A stretch of DNA of 64,000 nt from assembly GCF_000715075.1 (NCBI RefSeq), contig NC_134103.1:52568730-52632729 (forward strand), in the 5' to 3' direction. Under the pieces are notes generated by a model, which saw only the letters and a list, made by a program, of their open reading frames with translations, did no database searches and was not told where the DNA came from. The stretch comes from Nicotiana tabacum (Eukaryota > Streptophyta > Magnoliopsida > Solanales > Solanaceae). Below, piece by piece: positions 45,991 through 55,419 of this stretch. The first letter of the stretch is position 1. Each line of letters starts with the position of its first letter. Both the position numbers and the translations under genes were made by a program.

Positions 45991-46350
45991 ATTCCTTTTA
46001 ATCTCTATGTCTATTATCCTTATTCATCATATTATAATAAGTTATTTTAATCATCTTTTCTGGTCACTACCATGATTTTTTGCTTCAATCAGTTACCCTA
46101 ACAGCGCTTCAACTTTGTTTACTCCCCTAAACGGCTTTCCTGCCTACCGGTTTAAAATTTCTACAATAATGGTTAACTCTTAGCATATTTTCATGGCAAA
46201 CTTACTCAAGATGATTTCTATAACAGTACTATTATATGATGGATAATTATAATTTACATGTAAGAGATTATCAGGAATATATCAATTTAGCTACTCATGA
46301 TTATAGTGTGACATACCTGTTTTTGTAAGTTCTTGATATCTTCTTGATAT
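45991..46350 (-). other. EPRV leader pieces in inverted orientation
   Basis: 45,991-46,153 is leader upstream of ORF A. 46,154-46,175 is an ORF C sliver joined to leader exactly as at 40,900. 46,176-46,350 is more leader, ending within the uORF region (AGATATCAAGAAC on the minus strand). At 46,350 the orientation flips to the genome-length plus copy. Confidence 0.8.
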
Positions 46351-46358
46351 TATAATAA

Positions 46359-46701
46359 TAAAAAATGGAAAACAAAGAAATATAATAAATATAAGTCAAA
46401 ATATAAAAATAAAAAACCAAGAAAAAGATATTATGTAAAAAATTATCAGGCTAAGAGACCATTTAGACCAAAAAAGAAACTAACAGAATGTACTTGTTAT
46501 AACTGTGGAAAATTAAGACATATAGCTAAAGACTGTAAAGCACCTAGGAACTTAAAGAAAAAATAAATAACTGAAATCATAATTAATGATGAAGAATATA
46601 TGCAGGTGGAATATGTAGATTATGAACTAGATAGTGAAGATAGTGTATATGAAATATCAGATATAGAAGATGAAATAACTAAAGAAGATGATGAAACCTA
46701 A
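46359..46701 (+). pseudogene. EPRV ORF C zinc-knuckle end, copy C
   Basis: Basic stretch KYKSKYKNKK and RKRYYVKNYQA, then zinc knuckle CTCYNCGKLRHIAKDC (one Gly is Arg). A TAA at 46,564-46,566 stands where the minus-strand copy has CAA. The acidic tail runs to the TAA at 46,699-46,701, which overlaps the ORF D start. The rest of ORF C is at the other end of the copy (52,413-53,902). Confidence 0.85.
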
Positions 46702-47966
46702 TGACTGAAAAAGAAATAGAAGTAATAACACGAGAAGAATATAAAGATGAAGAATCCTCAGAACAAAAAATTATATTTGATAATAATATATTTGAACAAA
46801 TAAAAGGAAAAGAATTAGACCTCAGTGTCGAAAAAATATTTGAAGTACCTACAATAAAAAATTGGTTCAAAAGATAAAAAGAAGAATATTACGTGGTTAG
46901 TCAAAAAGAACATATAATTGACTGTAAATATACAAAAGGAAAAGCCAAATTACCAATAATAAACAAAAGAATAATAAATAAAGAAATACAAGATATAAAG
47001 GCAAAAAACCCAATTAAATATGTACACCTAGGAGGAACTGAAATACTAATAAAAGCATGTTTCAGGGAAGGAATAGATACCCCTATAGAAATATATTTAG
47101 CAGATCATAGAATAATTCAACCTATAGAAAAAAGCATAATAAGTGCAATAAAAGGAAATCTCATATATCAAAAATTCAAATTCATAATAAGTGTCAACTA
47201 TTCAATAGCAATAAACGATAAGAATATAGATAAATCATTAGTACTATACTGAAAAATGTCAGGAATAGAATTAACACCTGGAAGTAAAATATTTACAGCT
47301 AGATGTAAAAATCTATACGTCTTAACAACAAAACATAAAATAGCAGCAAAAAATAAAATTAATAAAATCAAAATAGAAAACCCGTTTGAAAGAATAGTAA
47401 CAGTTATTGACAATAATAAATATAGTTATAAAGAAATTGACATGGAAGAAGATTTAGAAATAGTAAAAGAAAGATTAAGTACATCAAGTATACCAAATCA
47501 ATTAACTTATGAAACACCAACATCATCAAGAATAAGTACATCAAGAAGAAAATATATAATCCCAAAAAATTTAATAAAAAACACAAAAGAAAAAATAAAT
47601 ACATACCACTACTATATAACTGGAATCATGGAACAAAGAAAATATCATATATTAATAAATACAGGACAAGAAGAAAACTATATCACAAGAGAATTAGTAA
47701 CAGAAACTGAAATAATAACTAGTGAACAATTATGCCCTGAATTACCTAAAGTATTAATAATAAATGAAGAAATAACAGAAAAAGAAATAATTATTGGAGG
47801 AATACCTCTAATAATACAATTTAAAATATATCAAGAAAATGAAAATGAAAATATTACACTAGGAATAAAATGGTTAGAAAAAGTAAAACCATACAGCCTA
47901 GGAGATAAGCAATTAACAATAACATATAAAGATAAGAAAATAATAATAAAAAGAACAGAAGAATGA
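46701..47966 (+). pseudogene. EPRV ORF D, movement protein with protease-like tail, copy C
   Basis: 421-codon layout. Movement core VHLGGTEILIKACF and PIEIYLADHRI, then NQLTYETPTSS linking in frame to a tail with LINTGQEENYITREL and TLGIKWLEKVKPY. Stops at 46,875 (TAA for CAA) and 47,250 (TGA for TGG). Unlike the minus-strand copies, Tyr is kept at the domain junction, showing that the tail was originally fused to the movement protein. Its stop overlaps the ORF E start (ATGA at 47,963). Confidence 0.85.
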
Positions 47967-49870
47967 AAATATATATACTCGCAAAAGTCATAGTAGAAGG
48001 ATATTATAATAGATACTATACACCAATGATAGATACAGGAGCAGAAGCTAATATATGTAAATATAATTGTTTACCAACAGATAAATGGGAAAAATTAAAA
48101 ATACCTATGGTAGTAACAGGATTTAATAATGAAGGTAGTATGATTAACTACAAAGCCAAAAATGTAAAAATACAAATATGGGATAAAATATTAACTATAG
48201 AAGAAATATATAACTTTGAATTCACTACGAAAGATATGTTACTAGGAATGCCATTTTTAGACAAATTATACCCACACATAATAACAAGAACACACTGGTG
48301 GTTTACCACACCATGTAAAAATAAAGTAGGAGCAAAACGAGTAAATAATAAACAACGAAAAATTACAGAATGGATATGAGGAAATGAAAAAATCACACAA
48401 AAATTAGAAAATATAAGTAAAAATACAACTACTCAATTAGAAATTATTATATTCACAATAGACAAAGTAAAAATAATCCAGAATGAATTAGAAAAATTAT
48501 ATAATGATAACCCTCTAAAAGGATGGAATAAACATAAGACAAAAATAAAAATAGAATTAATAGAAGAAAATAGTATAATAACACAAAAACCCTTAAAATA
48601 TAACTTTGATGATTTAGCAGAATTTAAAATGCATATAAAAGAACTATTAGATAACAATTATATACAAGAAAGTAATAGTAAGCATACAAGTCCAGCATTT
48701 ATAGTAAATAAACATAGTGAACAAAAAAGAGGAAAAAGTAGAATGGTTATAGATTACCAAAATTTAAATGCAAAAACTAAAACATATAATTACCCAATAC
48801 CTAATAAGATATTAAAAATAAGACAAATCCAAGGATATAATTACTTTAGCAAATTTGACTGTAAATCAGGATTTTACCATCTAAAACTAGAAGATGAATC
48901 TAAAAAACTAACAGCATTTACAGTACCACAAGGATTTTATGAATGGAATGTTTTACCATTTGGATATAAAAATGCACCAGGAAGATACCAACATTTTATG
49001 GATAATTATTTTAACCAACTAGAGAATTGTATAGTATATATAGATGATATATTACTATATTCAAGAACACAAGATGAACATATAAAATTATTAGAAAAAT
49101 TCATACATATTATAGAAAACTCTGGTATAAGCTTAAGCAAAACCAAAGCAGAAATTATGAAGAATCAGATAGAATTTTTAGGAATACAAATAGATAAAAA
49201 TGGAATAAAAATGCAAACACACATAGTACAAAAAATAATCAATCTTGATGAAAACATAGATACAAAAAAGAAATTACAATCATTTTTAGGATTAGTAAAC
49301 CAAGTAAGAGAATATATACCTAAATTAGCAGAAAACCTAAAACCTTTACAGAAAAAACTAAAAAAGGATGTAGAATATGGATTCGATGAAAAAGATAAGG
49401 AACAAATAAGGAAGATCAAAATATTGTGTAAGAAACTACCAAAATTATATTTCCCAGATGAAAATAAGAAATTTATTTATATTGTAGAAACAGATTCGAG
49501 TAATCATAGTTATGGAGGAGTTCTTAAATATAAATATGATAAAGAAAAAATAGAACATCATTGCAGATATTATTCAGGATCTTATACTGAACCACAAGAA
49601 AGATGGGAAATAAATAGAAAAGAATTATTTGCATTATATAAATATTTATTAGCATTTGAACCATATATAGTTTACAACAGATTTATTGTAAGAACAGATA
49701 ATACCCAAGTAAAATGGTGGATAACCAGAAAAGTACAAGATTCAGTTACAACAAAAGAAATACGAAGACTGGTATTAAATATATTAAACTTTACATTTAC
49801 AATTGAAATAATTACTACTAACAAGAATGTTGTTGCAGATTACTTGTCAAGACAAAGCTACCCAAACTGA
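47963..49870 (+). pseudogene. EPRV protease-RT-RNase H (ORF E), copy C
   Basis: 635-codon layout from MKIYILAK. Protease MIDTGAEANIC at about residues 22-32, RT with MVIDYQNLN (Arg to Gln), FSKFDCKSGFYHL, LPFGYKNAPGRY and YIDDILLYS, then RNase H IVETDSSNHSYGG, ending ADYLSRQSYPN. One TGA at 48,377-48,379 replaces CGA just after the protease. From the Met at 48,629 onward 413 codons are open, covering RT and RNase H. Confidence 0.9.
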
Positions 49871-49883
49871 ACCAGATAATACA

Positions 49884-51080
49884 ATGGAAAATCTATTCTT
49901 AGCCATGACTACACTTTGTAAGAAAGTGGAAAGTATGGATGAAGAGATACAGATGATAAAGAAAACAGCTAATAGTCAGCAGCATGACTCAAAAAATGCG
50001 GAGATAAGACGATCGGAAGTCTCTAAAACTCCAGAGCTAGAAGGTGACGTTGAGAAACACCTAAAAACTCATAACAGTTTGTTAAATGCAGTTGCAGGAA
50101 GCAGCACAGCTAGCAGTACATCTGCAAAGAAGAAGGAAGAAATTAAACCCAAATACACAAATATAAATATGAACAATCTATTTTCAAAACCATTCACACA
50201 GAAAAATATCCAAAATACCCAGAACGAAATATTCCTACCACCACAAACAAACACCTACAAAGAAAGTCTGAACCAAACCAAAAAGACATACAACCATATA
50301 ACCCGTACATACATAGACAACATATACAAAATACAAAACTTCCTAAACAAAAACCCAAGATCCCAAACTACCCAAAACCAAAATGAAGATTATATTACCC
50401 ATTATTTAACAGGATACAATAAACTAATAGTCCTACCAAATATAAATGCAAAACTAGTAGCTACTTGCTACAATTATGGATTACTAGATACTGTATACAC
50501 ACAAACAGGACAGGAGATAGCTACAATACCGGAATTACACAGAGCATTTATGCAATACAGAAGAATAACTAAAGGAACGTTATTCTATATACGATTTTAT
50601 TCAGCTACAGCAGAGATATTATATGAAGAAATAAAACCTATCATACAAGTTATCAAGATCGGACTTACAAGAGAAATGCTCATACCAGAAAGAATAGAAG
50701 AACAAGAAGAGATAGAAAAAATAAATATTCCAGACTTTTATGCAAATAAAAGGATTATTGGAATATCTACTATACTAAATGAACTGGCAAACAACTACCT
50801 AAATCAGAATGCAATTTGGAGTTATTATTCAAGAGAACAAACAATGATATATTCAAATTGCAGAGAGATACGAGAAGCAGATATGGAAGAATTAAGACAA
50901 TGGGTCTTAAGTCTTTTGAAGCCAGAACAACCTACAACCACAAGAGCTATAAGAACGAATTTCATTTCTCCAGAATTATTAATAAGATATTGCAAACTAA
51001 TCAGTCACAAATATCCAGACCATATATGCTCAAAATGCAAAGGAGAAGATAACATTATTCCAGACGTACAACTGGAATAA
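49884..51080 (+). CDS. EPRV TAV-like translational transactivator, copy C
   Basis: 398 codons without a break, from MENLFLAMTTLCKKV. A short coiled N-terminus, a Ser/Thr/Ala-Lys linker (SSTASSTSAKKKEE), an Asn/Thr-rich part, the conserved core around YNKLIVLPNINAKLVATCYN, an acidic segment (PERIEEQEEIEK) and a C-terminal Cys/His cluster (CKLISHKYPDHICSKC). In the family such proteins support reinitiation at downstream ORFs and form inclusion bodies. The start was chosen at the ATG 14 bases after the ORF E stop; an in-frame upstream ATG at 49,827 lies within ORF E. Confidence 0.8.
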   Translation: MENLFLAMTTLCKKVESMDEEIQMIKKTANSQQHDSKNAEIRRSEVSKTPELEGDVEKHLKTHNSLLNAVAGSSTASSTSAKKKEEIKPKYTNINMNNLFSKPFTQKNIQNTQNEIFLPPQTNTYKESLNQTKKTYNHITRTYIDNIYKIQNFLNKNPRSQTTQNQNEDYITHYLTGYNKLIVLPNINAKLVATCYNYGLLDTVYTQTGQEIATIPELHRAFMQYRRITKGTLFYIRFYSATAEILYEEIKPIIQVIKIGLTREMLIPERIEEQEEIEKINIPDFYANKRIIGISTILNELANNYLNQNAIWSYYSREQTMIYSNCREIREADMEELRQWVLSLLKPEQPTTTRAIRTNFISPELLIRYCKLISHKYPDHICSKCKGEDNIIPDVQLE

Positions 51081-51219
51081 TCAAGAAGAAGATTACTGAA
51101 GAAGAAGACGACAAAAGACGACAAAAGCTATGGCAGACAAGATAAAGTAAAAGAATTATTAGATTCTTTTCTTTTCTTTTCTTTTCTTTTAATGTTATTT
51201 TATTTTTTGTAAAAGAGTC

Positions 51220-51425
51220 GTAAAGTAAATAGTTCTTTACTTTACAAAAGTAAGAGTCAGTCTCATGAACAGTAAAGGTCGTTCATGAATAGTAAGAGTC
51301 AGTCTCATGAACAGTAAAGGTCGTTCATGAATAGTAAGAGTCAGTCTCATGAACAGTAAAGGTCGTTCATGAACAGTAAGAGTCACTTTTGTAATCTTTA
51401 AATAAGCCTTTCAATTATCAATAAA
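51220..51425 (+). promoter_or_regulatory. EPRV promoter/enhancer, copy C
   Basis: A perfect hairpin of 10-bp arms and 6-base loop (51,220-51,245), then three 42-bp direct repeats (51,255-51,380), each containing CATGAAC...GTTCATG inverted arms. A TATA-like TTTAAATAAG lies at 51,398-51,407, and AATAAA at 51,420-51,425. A TTTTC-repeat pyrimidine tract precedes it (51,165-51,190). Position between TAV and leader fits the pregenomic RNA promoter. Confidence 0.65.
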
Positions 51426-51510
51426 AAACAGGCTGCAACTTGGCATCCAAATCTCTCTCTTCTCTCCTCTCTTCTCTCTAATATATTCAAAGATAAAATA
51501 CAGGAAAGCT

Positions 51511-51606
51511 ATGGATAAACAAGAAGATATGAAAGCTATGGATCAACAAGAAGATATCAAGAACTTACAAAAACAGGTATGTCACACTATAATCATGAGT
51601 AGCTAA
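51511..51606 (+). CDS. EPRV leader uORF, copy C
   Basis: 31 codons as in copy B, with the internal repeat MDKQEDMKA/MDQQEDIKN. CAG|GTATGT at 51,574-51,582 is a consensus splice donor inside the frame. Confidence 0.4.
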   Translation: MDKQEDMKAMDQQEDIKNLQKQVCHTIIMSS

Positions 51607-51912
51607 ATTGATATATTCCTGATAATCTCTTACATGTAAATTATAATTATCCATCATATAATAGTACTGTTATAGAAATCATCTTGAGTAAGTTTGCCAT
51701 GAAAATATGCTAAGAGTAGGTAAGCCCAGACTATGCATCCTAAGGTTGAAACCGGTAGGCAGAGAGGCCATTTAGGGGAGTAAACAAAAGTTGAAGCGCT
51801 GTTAGGGTAACTGATTGAAGCAAAAAATCATGGTAGTGACCAGAAAAGATGATTAAAATAACTTATTATAATATGATGAATAAGGATAATAGACATAGAG
51901 ATTAAAAGGAAT
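51607..51912 (+). other. EPRV leader, copy C
   Basis: About 300 bases of non-coding leader between the uORF and ORF A. It contains GGTTGAAACCGGTAGGCAGAG, the region used in several of the joints elsewhere. Confidence 0.75.
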
Positions 51913-52143
51913 ATGTTTAGCAAATCATATGATAAAATGAACACTTATTTAATAGATGATGATCTTAATTATAAAATACTTATACTGTATATACTAAGAA
52001 ATATCGATAATGATGTAAGAAGAATAATCTATGAGAAATTACTTAAAGCTGAAATAACAGAACTAATGAATCAAAATTGGACAGAATTAATTATACTAGA
52101 AACAGACTTATATGAATTAGATCTATATTTTGATAACACATAA
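51913..52143 (+). CDS. EPRV ORF A, 76-aa protein, copy C
   Basis: Open frame MFSKSYDKMNTYLIDDD to DLYFDNT. Stop overlaps the next start (TAATG at 52,141-52,145). Conserved in all copies; no recognised domain. It is the first ORF after the leader. Confidence 0.75.
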   Translation: MFSKSYDKMNTYLIDDDLNYKILILYILRNIDNDVRRIIYEKLLKAEITELMNQNWTELIILETDLYELDLYFDNT

Positions 52144-52346
52144 TGAATCATACATATCTACAATATTGGCAACAAACTACCGATAATATAAATTTACTGA
52201 TAAATCTAGTAAAAAATAATATAGAAGAATACCAAAGAACCCAAGATATAGAATATATAGAATATACATTAGAATGTATATCAGAAATAATTAGACTAAT
52301 CCCACTACAAAGAGAATTTTATGAAAAAGCCTTTACATTTGACTAA
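52143..52346 (+). CDS. EPRV ORF B, 67-aa protein, copy C
   Basis: Open frame MNHTYLQYWQQTTDN to FYEKAFTFD. Predicted mostly helical from its composition. Function unknown. The primer-binding site follows 43 bases downstream. Confidence 0.75.
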   Translation: MNHTYLQYWQQTTDNINLLINLVKNNIEEYQRTQDIEYIEYTLECISEIIRLIPLQREFYEKAFTFD

Positions 52347-52388
52347 ATAAAAAATGAAATCAAATAGAAATAGAAGGGACCGTAAAAA

Positions 52389-52400
52389 TGGTATCAGAGC
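52389..52400 (+). other. EPRV primer-binding site, copy C
   Basis: TGGTATCAGAGC, complementary to initiator tRNA-Met, located between ORF B and ORF C. It marks the start of minus-strand DNA synthesis in caulimovirids. Confidence 0.9.
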
Positions 52401-52412
52401 TATAGATTAAAA

Positions 52413-53902
52413 ATGAACAAAAAAGAATTTGCTGTAGACGAAAAAACTTATGAAAACCAAGATGGATTGAAAATAAAAATAATTTTTTCAAATTTAGGCA
52501 GAAGATATAAAAAAAATAGGAGACCAATTATACCTAATGATAGAAAAAGAAACAGCAAGATTAGAAGATAGCTTGACAGCTATGACTAGAATAAGTAAAG
52601 AAAATGAAGAAATCGATAAGAAAAAAGAAATTGAAATTATTAAGAACCAAGCAAACAAAGAAATACAACAATTAGAAGAAATAAAAAACATAAAAATTAT
52701 AGCACTAGAAAAAGAATTAAACATGTTAAAAGCACTATATGAAAATAAACAAAGAGAGAAAAACAAAGAAATAGAATTAACAGATGAAATAAATAAATTT
52801 AAACAAATATTACAAATAGAAGAAACAACTCCCAGAATTGAAGAAATAGATAACAATATAGATGACCAAAAGTCAGAATCAAGCGAAATAAGTGAAACAT
52901 ATACAGAACTTTTAGAAAGTATAGAAAAAACAAAAAATATAGAAGTAAATACAGGAGATGTAAATATGGAAGAAAAACCCAGTACATCAGGCGTAAAAAA
53001 TCCAAAAGGATTATACCCAAATTATTATACAGCTAACTATGAACAACATGATAGATATAATACACTATGGGATAGTAGATTAAATAAAAAATGGACACCA
53101 AAACCAATATCAGAACAATATAACTTTTTAGATTTAGATTGCGTAGCAGATATAAATAAAATAATCCAACTATGGATAGGATATGTATCTAAACAATTGG
53201 TAGATAATAAAATAGGAATGGTAGAAACACCAGGATATATAGAAAGAACACTCATAGGAACAGCAAAATTATGGTTACACAATTTAACTAGAGAAAGTAT
53301 AGATACCTTAAGAAGTAATAAAAAATTTAATGGTGAAATAGCAACAACAAATATAGAAATATTATACAAATATGAAATAGCCATAAGAAACGAATTTAGT
53401 AGTATGACTACAGAAATTGAAGAACAAAATAAGGAAAAACAAACAAATAGAAATCTGATAACAAAATTAGCAATATGTAATATGTGCTATATAGACGAAT
53501 ATACTTGTGCATTTAGAGAATATTATTATAAAGGGACATATAATACAGAAGAAAGTAAAGAAATAAGAAAATTATATTTTACAAAATTACCAGAACCTTT
53601 TAATTCTAAAATAATAAAAGATTGGAATGAAGCAGGATTAACAGATACTTTAGGAGCTAGAATAAAATTTCTACAACAATGGTTTGTACAAATATGTGAA
53701 AAATATAAAGAAGAAACAAAAATAGAAAAAACATTAATAAAAAACTTAAGATGTTGTAAAAATAAAACAGCACCACAATTCGGATGTACAGATACAGATA
53801 AATATAATAAAAAATGGAAAACAAAGAAATATAATAAATATAAGTCAAAATATAAAAATAAAAAATCAAGAAAAAGATATTATGTAAAAAATTATCAGGC
53901 TT
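52413..53902 (+). pseudogene. EPRV ORF C (capsid-like), copy C, frameshifted
   Basis: Starts MNKKEFAVDEKTYE at 52,413. An A-run near 52,507-52,516 is one base longer than in the minus-strand copies and shifts the frame. From the Met at 52,537 the frame is open through the coiled coil, linker PSTSGVKNPKG and capsid core. TAT (Tyr) is kept at 53,802 where the three minus units have TAG, and the frame continues into the basic stretch. Viral homology ends at 53,902, and the frame runs on into non-viral sequence for ~25 codons. Confidence 0.85.
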
Positions 53903-55419
53903 GTTACCCACAACGCTGCAATTTACCTCCTTTCCTCCCTAGTCCAAGAAAAAGAAATAAACTACACATAAAATCACAAGGATAAATAACAAAAATACTA
54001 GTCGCTTTCTATTATTCTGAAATTACATATCTCGTGGAGTTTAATATTAAAGGCTTTGCTCCAGCAGTTAGAAATATTGGTTGTATGAGGCGAAGCATAT
54101 AACAAATGCAAATTGAATGTATCTCTTTTCAGACTTTGGTCGCACACTCGCACTACTTCAAAAATTGTAATTTTTGTCTTAAACTTGCCTGCACAACCGA
54201 TGATGACGAATCAGAAAGAACCGGTGAATTAATTTTTCAGGTAATTTGACAAAAATCGTTTTGATAATGAATTTTCAACCTACTATTTTGAGGTATCAGC
54301 TCTTTATTCTCACTATTTGATGGCTATTCTATATCCAATCCTTCATCTCTTGGGAGTGACTTGATAAGGCTGATAATTAAGCAATTTATTTTACTCATCA
54401 TAATTTGTGGTGATTTCCTGCATTAGTAAGGAAGTATTAGGAGTGTAATTCACAAAATAAAACTTGAGTTTGTAAAGAAATATTTTTGATGTAATCGAAC
54501 AACACATGGGTAAAAAGGAAAAAGAAACAAAAGATGAGGAAAATACATTCATATATTTAGCATTTGAAACTCTTGCTTTCTCATTCAGGATAGAATCCCA
54601 AAGCCATAAATCTCTTTGTTTTGTTGTCGTAAATGAGATCAGTGAAGAATAGGCATAGAACCATCAGTTAACGAAACAGTGGGTTAGATAATCACTTCAT
54701 GAATCGGTACTTTCGTTACATGAAACGTTTGAAGTAATAATTATTACTTTAATTCTTATAGAGTAACGTTGTTTATCTAATAGTGACTTTAAGGATTTTA
54801 GTAGTCTGAACAGGTGCAATTATATAGAGAATTAATGAGGTGACTTTTGGACTTTTAAAATATCACATTAAAATTAAATTAAAATAAAAAATAAAGGGGG
54901 AAAAGCCAAAAAAAATGGAGGTAAAAGATAAATACGAATTCTAGCCTAATAAAGTGCCACATCACCTCTCTTATGGCCTTCAATTATAGATATATATATA
55001 TATATAGATTAGTTGGTAATGATTCTAATAGTGCATCCCTTCTTTTTTATTAGAAGACGTTGACATAAGGAGTTCTGGGTATTTGGTTTTTTCATAGCTC
55101 ATGTTCCATCTTTGTTTTTTGCAAGGATCACTCAGAAAAAATAATTTCCCTCACACCTCAGAAAAGGACAAACAATTTCCCAGAGTAACATGGTTACTGT
55201 TAGCCTCTGTGAAATTGTACCTAAAACTTTAAGTATATGCCGAATTAAGTCTAGAACTCTGTTTACCCGAAAAATCGAGGCATTTAATGTGTGTCAGTCG
55301 GTGGTCAGCCACCGCTAGAAACTTATTTCCTCTATTTCATTGCTTTAGTGCCGCTTATACCAGAGTTTTGGTGTTGTCCCCTCTTTCACCTTCCTTTGCG
55401 ACTTTTTCTTCTTATATTG
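53903..55419. other. AT-rich right flank of the viral cluster
   Basis: 1.5 kb without a gene. It contains the possible Helitron 5' end at 55,008 (TA-rich run 54,988-55,006) and, from about 55,260, sequence similar to the region upstream of the Tat antisense ORF (GGCATTTAATGTGTGTCAG; compare 6,595-6,625). Confidence 0.5.

Larger units (their letters stand above)
28461..53902. mobile_element. Endogenous pararetrovirus (solendovirus-like Caulimoviridae) cluster
   Basis: 25.4 kb of AT-rich viral sequence: minus-strand segments (28,461-37,660), plus-strand segments (37,661-44,763), minus-strand segments (44,764-46,350) and a genome-length plus-strand copy (46,351-53,902). The copies encode a capsid-like protein with a CX2CX4HX4C knuckle, a 30K-type movement protein, retropepsins, RT with YIDD, RNase H and a TAV-like protein, and have a tRNA-Met primer-binding site. 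No integrase and no LTRs are present, which distinguishes it from retrotransposons. Gene order and TAV point to the solendovirus type; the genus is inferred. The cluster looks like repeated integration and recombination of viral DNA. Confidence 0.9.
46355..53902 (+). mobile_element. Genome-length EPRV copy C, circularly permuted
   Basis: Starts and ends in the same basic region of ORF C. About 95 bases at 46,359-46,452 recur at 53,808-53,901, offset by 7,449. Between them lie, in order: ORF C end, ORF D, ORF E, TAV, promoter, leader, ORF A, ORF B, primer-binding site and ORF C body. That is one full circle with a small terminal redundancy. Breaks: stops in ORF C end, ORF D (two) and ORF E, and one A-run frameshift in ORF C. 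ORFs A, B and TAV are open. Confidence 0.9.
24797..55008 (-). mobile_element. Putative minus-strand Helitron containing the EPRV cluster
   Basis: On the minus strand the 3' end would be GCGAAGCGCGGTCAAATTTTCTAG|T at 24,797. This is a CTAG terminus about ten bases after a degraded GC-rich hairpin, as in many plant Helitrons. A fitting 5' end, A|TCTATATATATATATATATC followed by GAGGTGATGTGGCAC, lies at 55,008. Removing the viral cluster leaves about 4.8 kb. No Rep/helicase is visible. Pairing of these two ends is inferred and they could belong to different elements. Confidence 0.3.

Noticed and set aside
28461..53902. CRISPR-like or bacterial system
   Set aside because: Direct repeats are 42-bp promoter repeats or 1,348-bp duplications. 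All proteins are pararetroviral, and introns and LTR elements around show a plant nuclear genome.
54988..55008. (TA)n run as an independent microsatellite feature
   Set aside because: Short, and better read as part of the possible Helitron 5' end; not listed separately.
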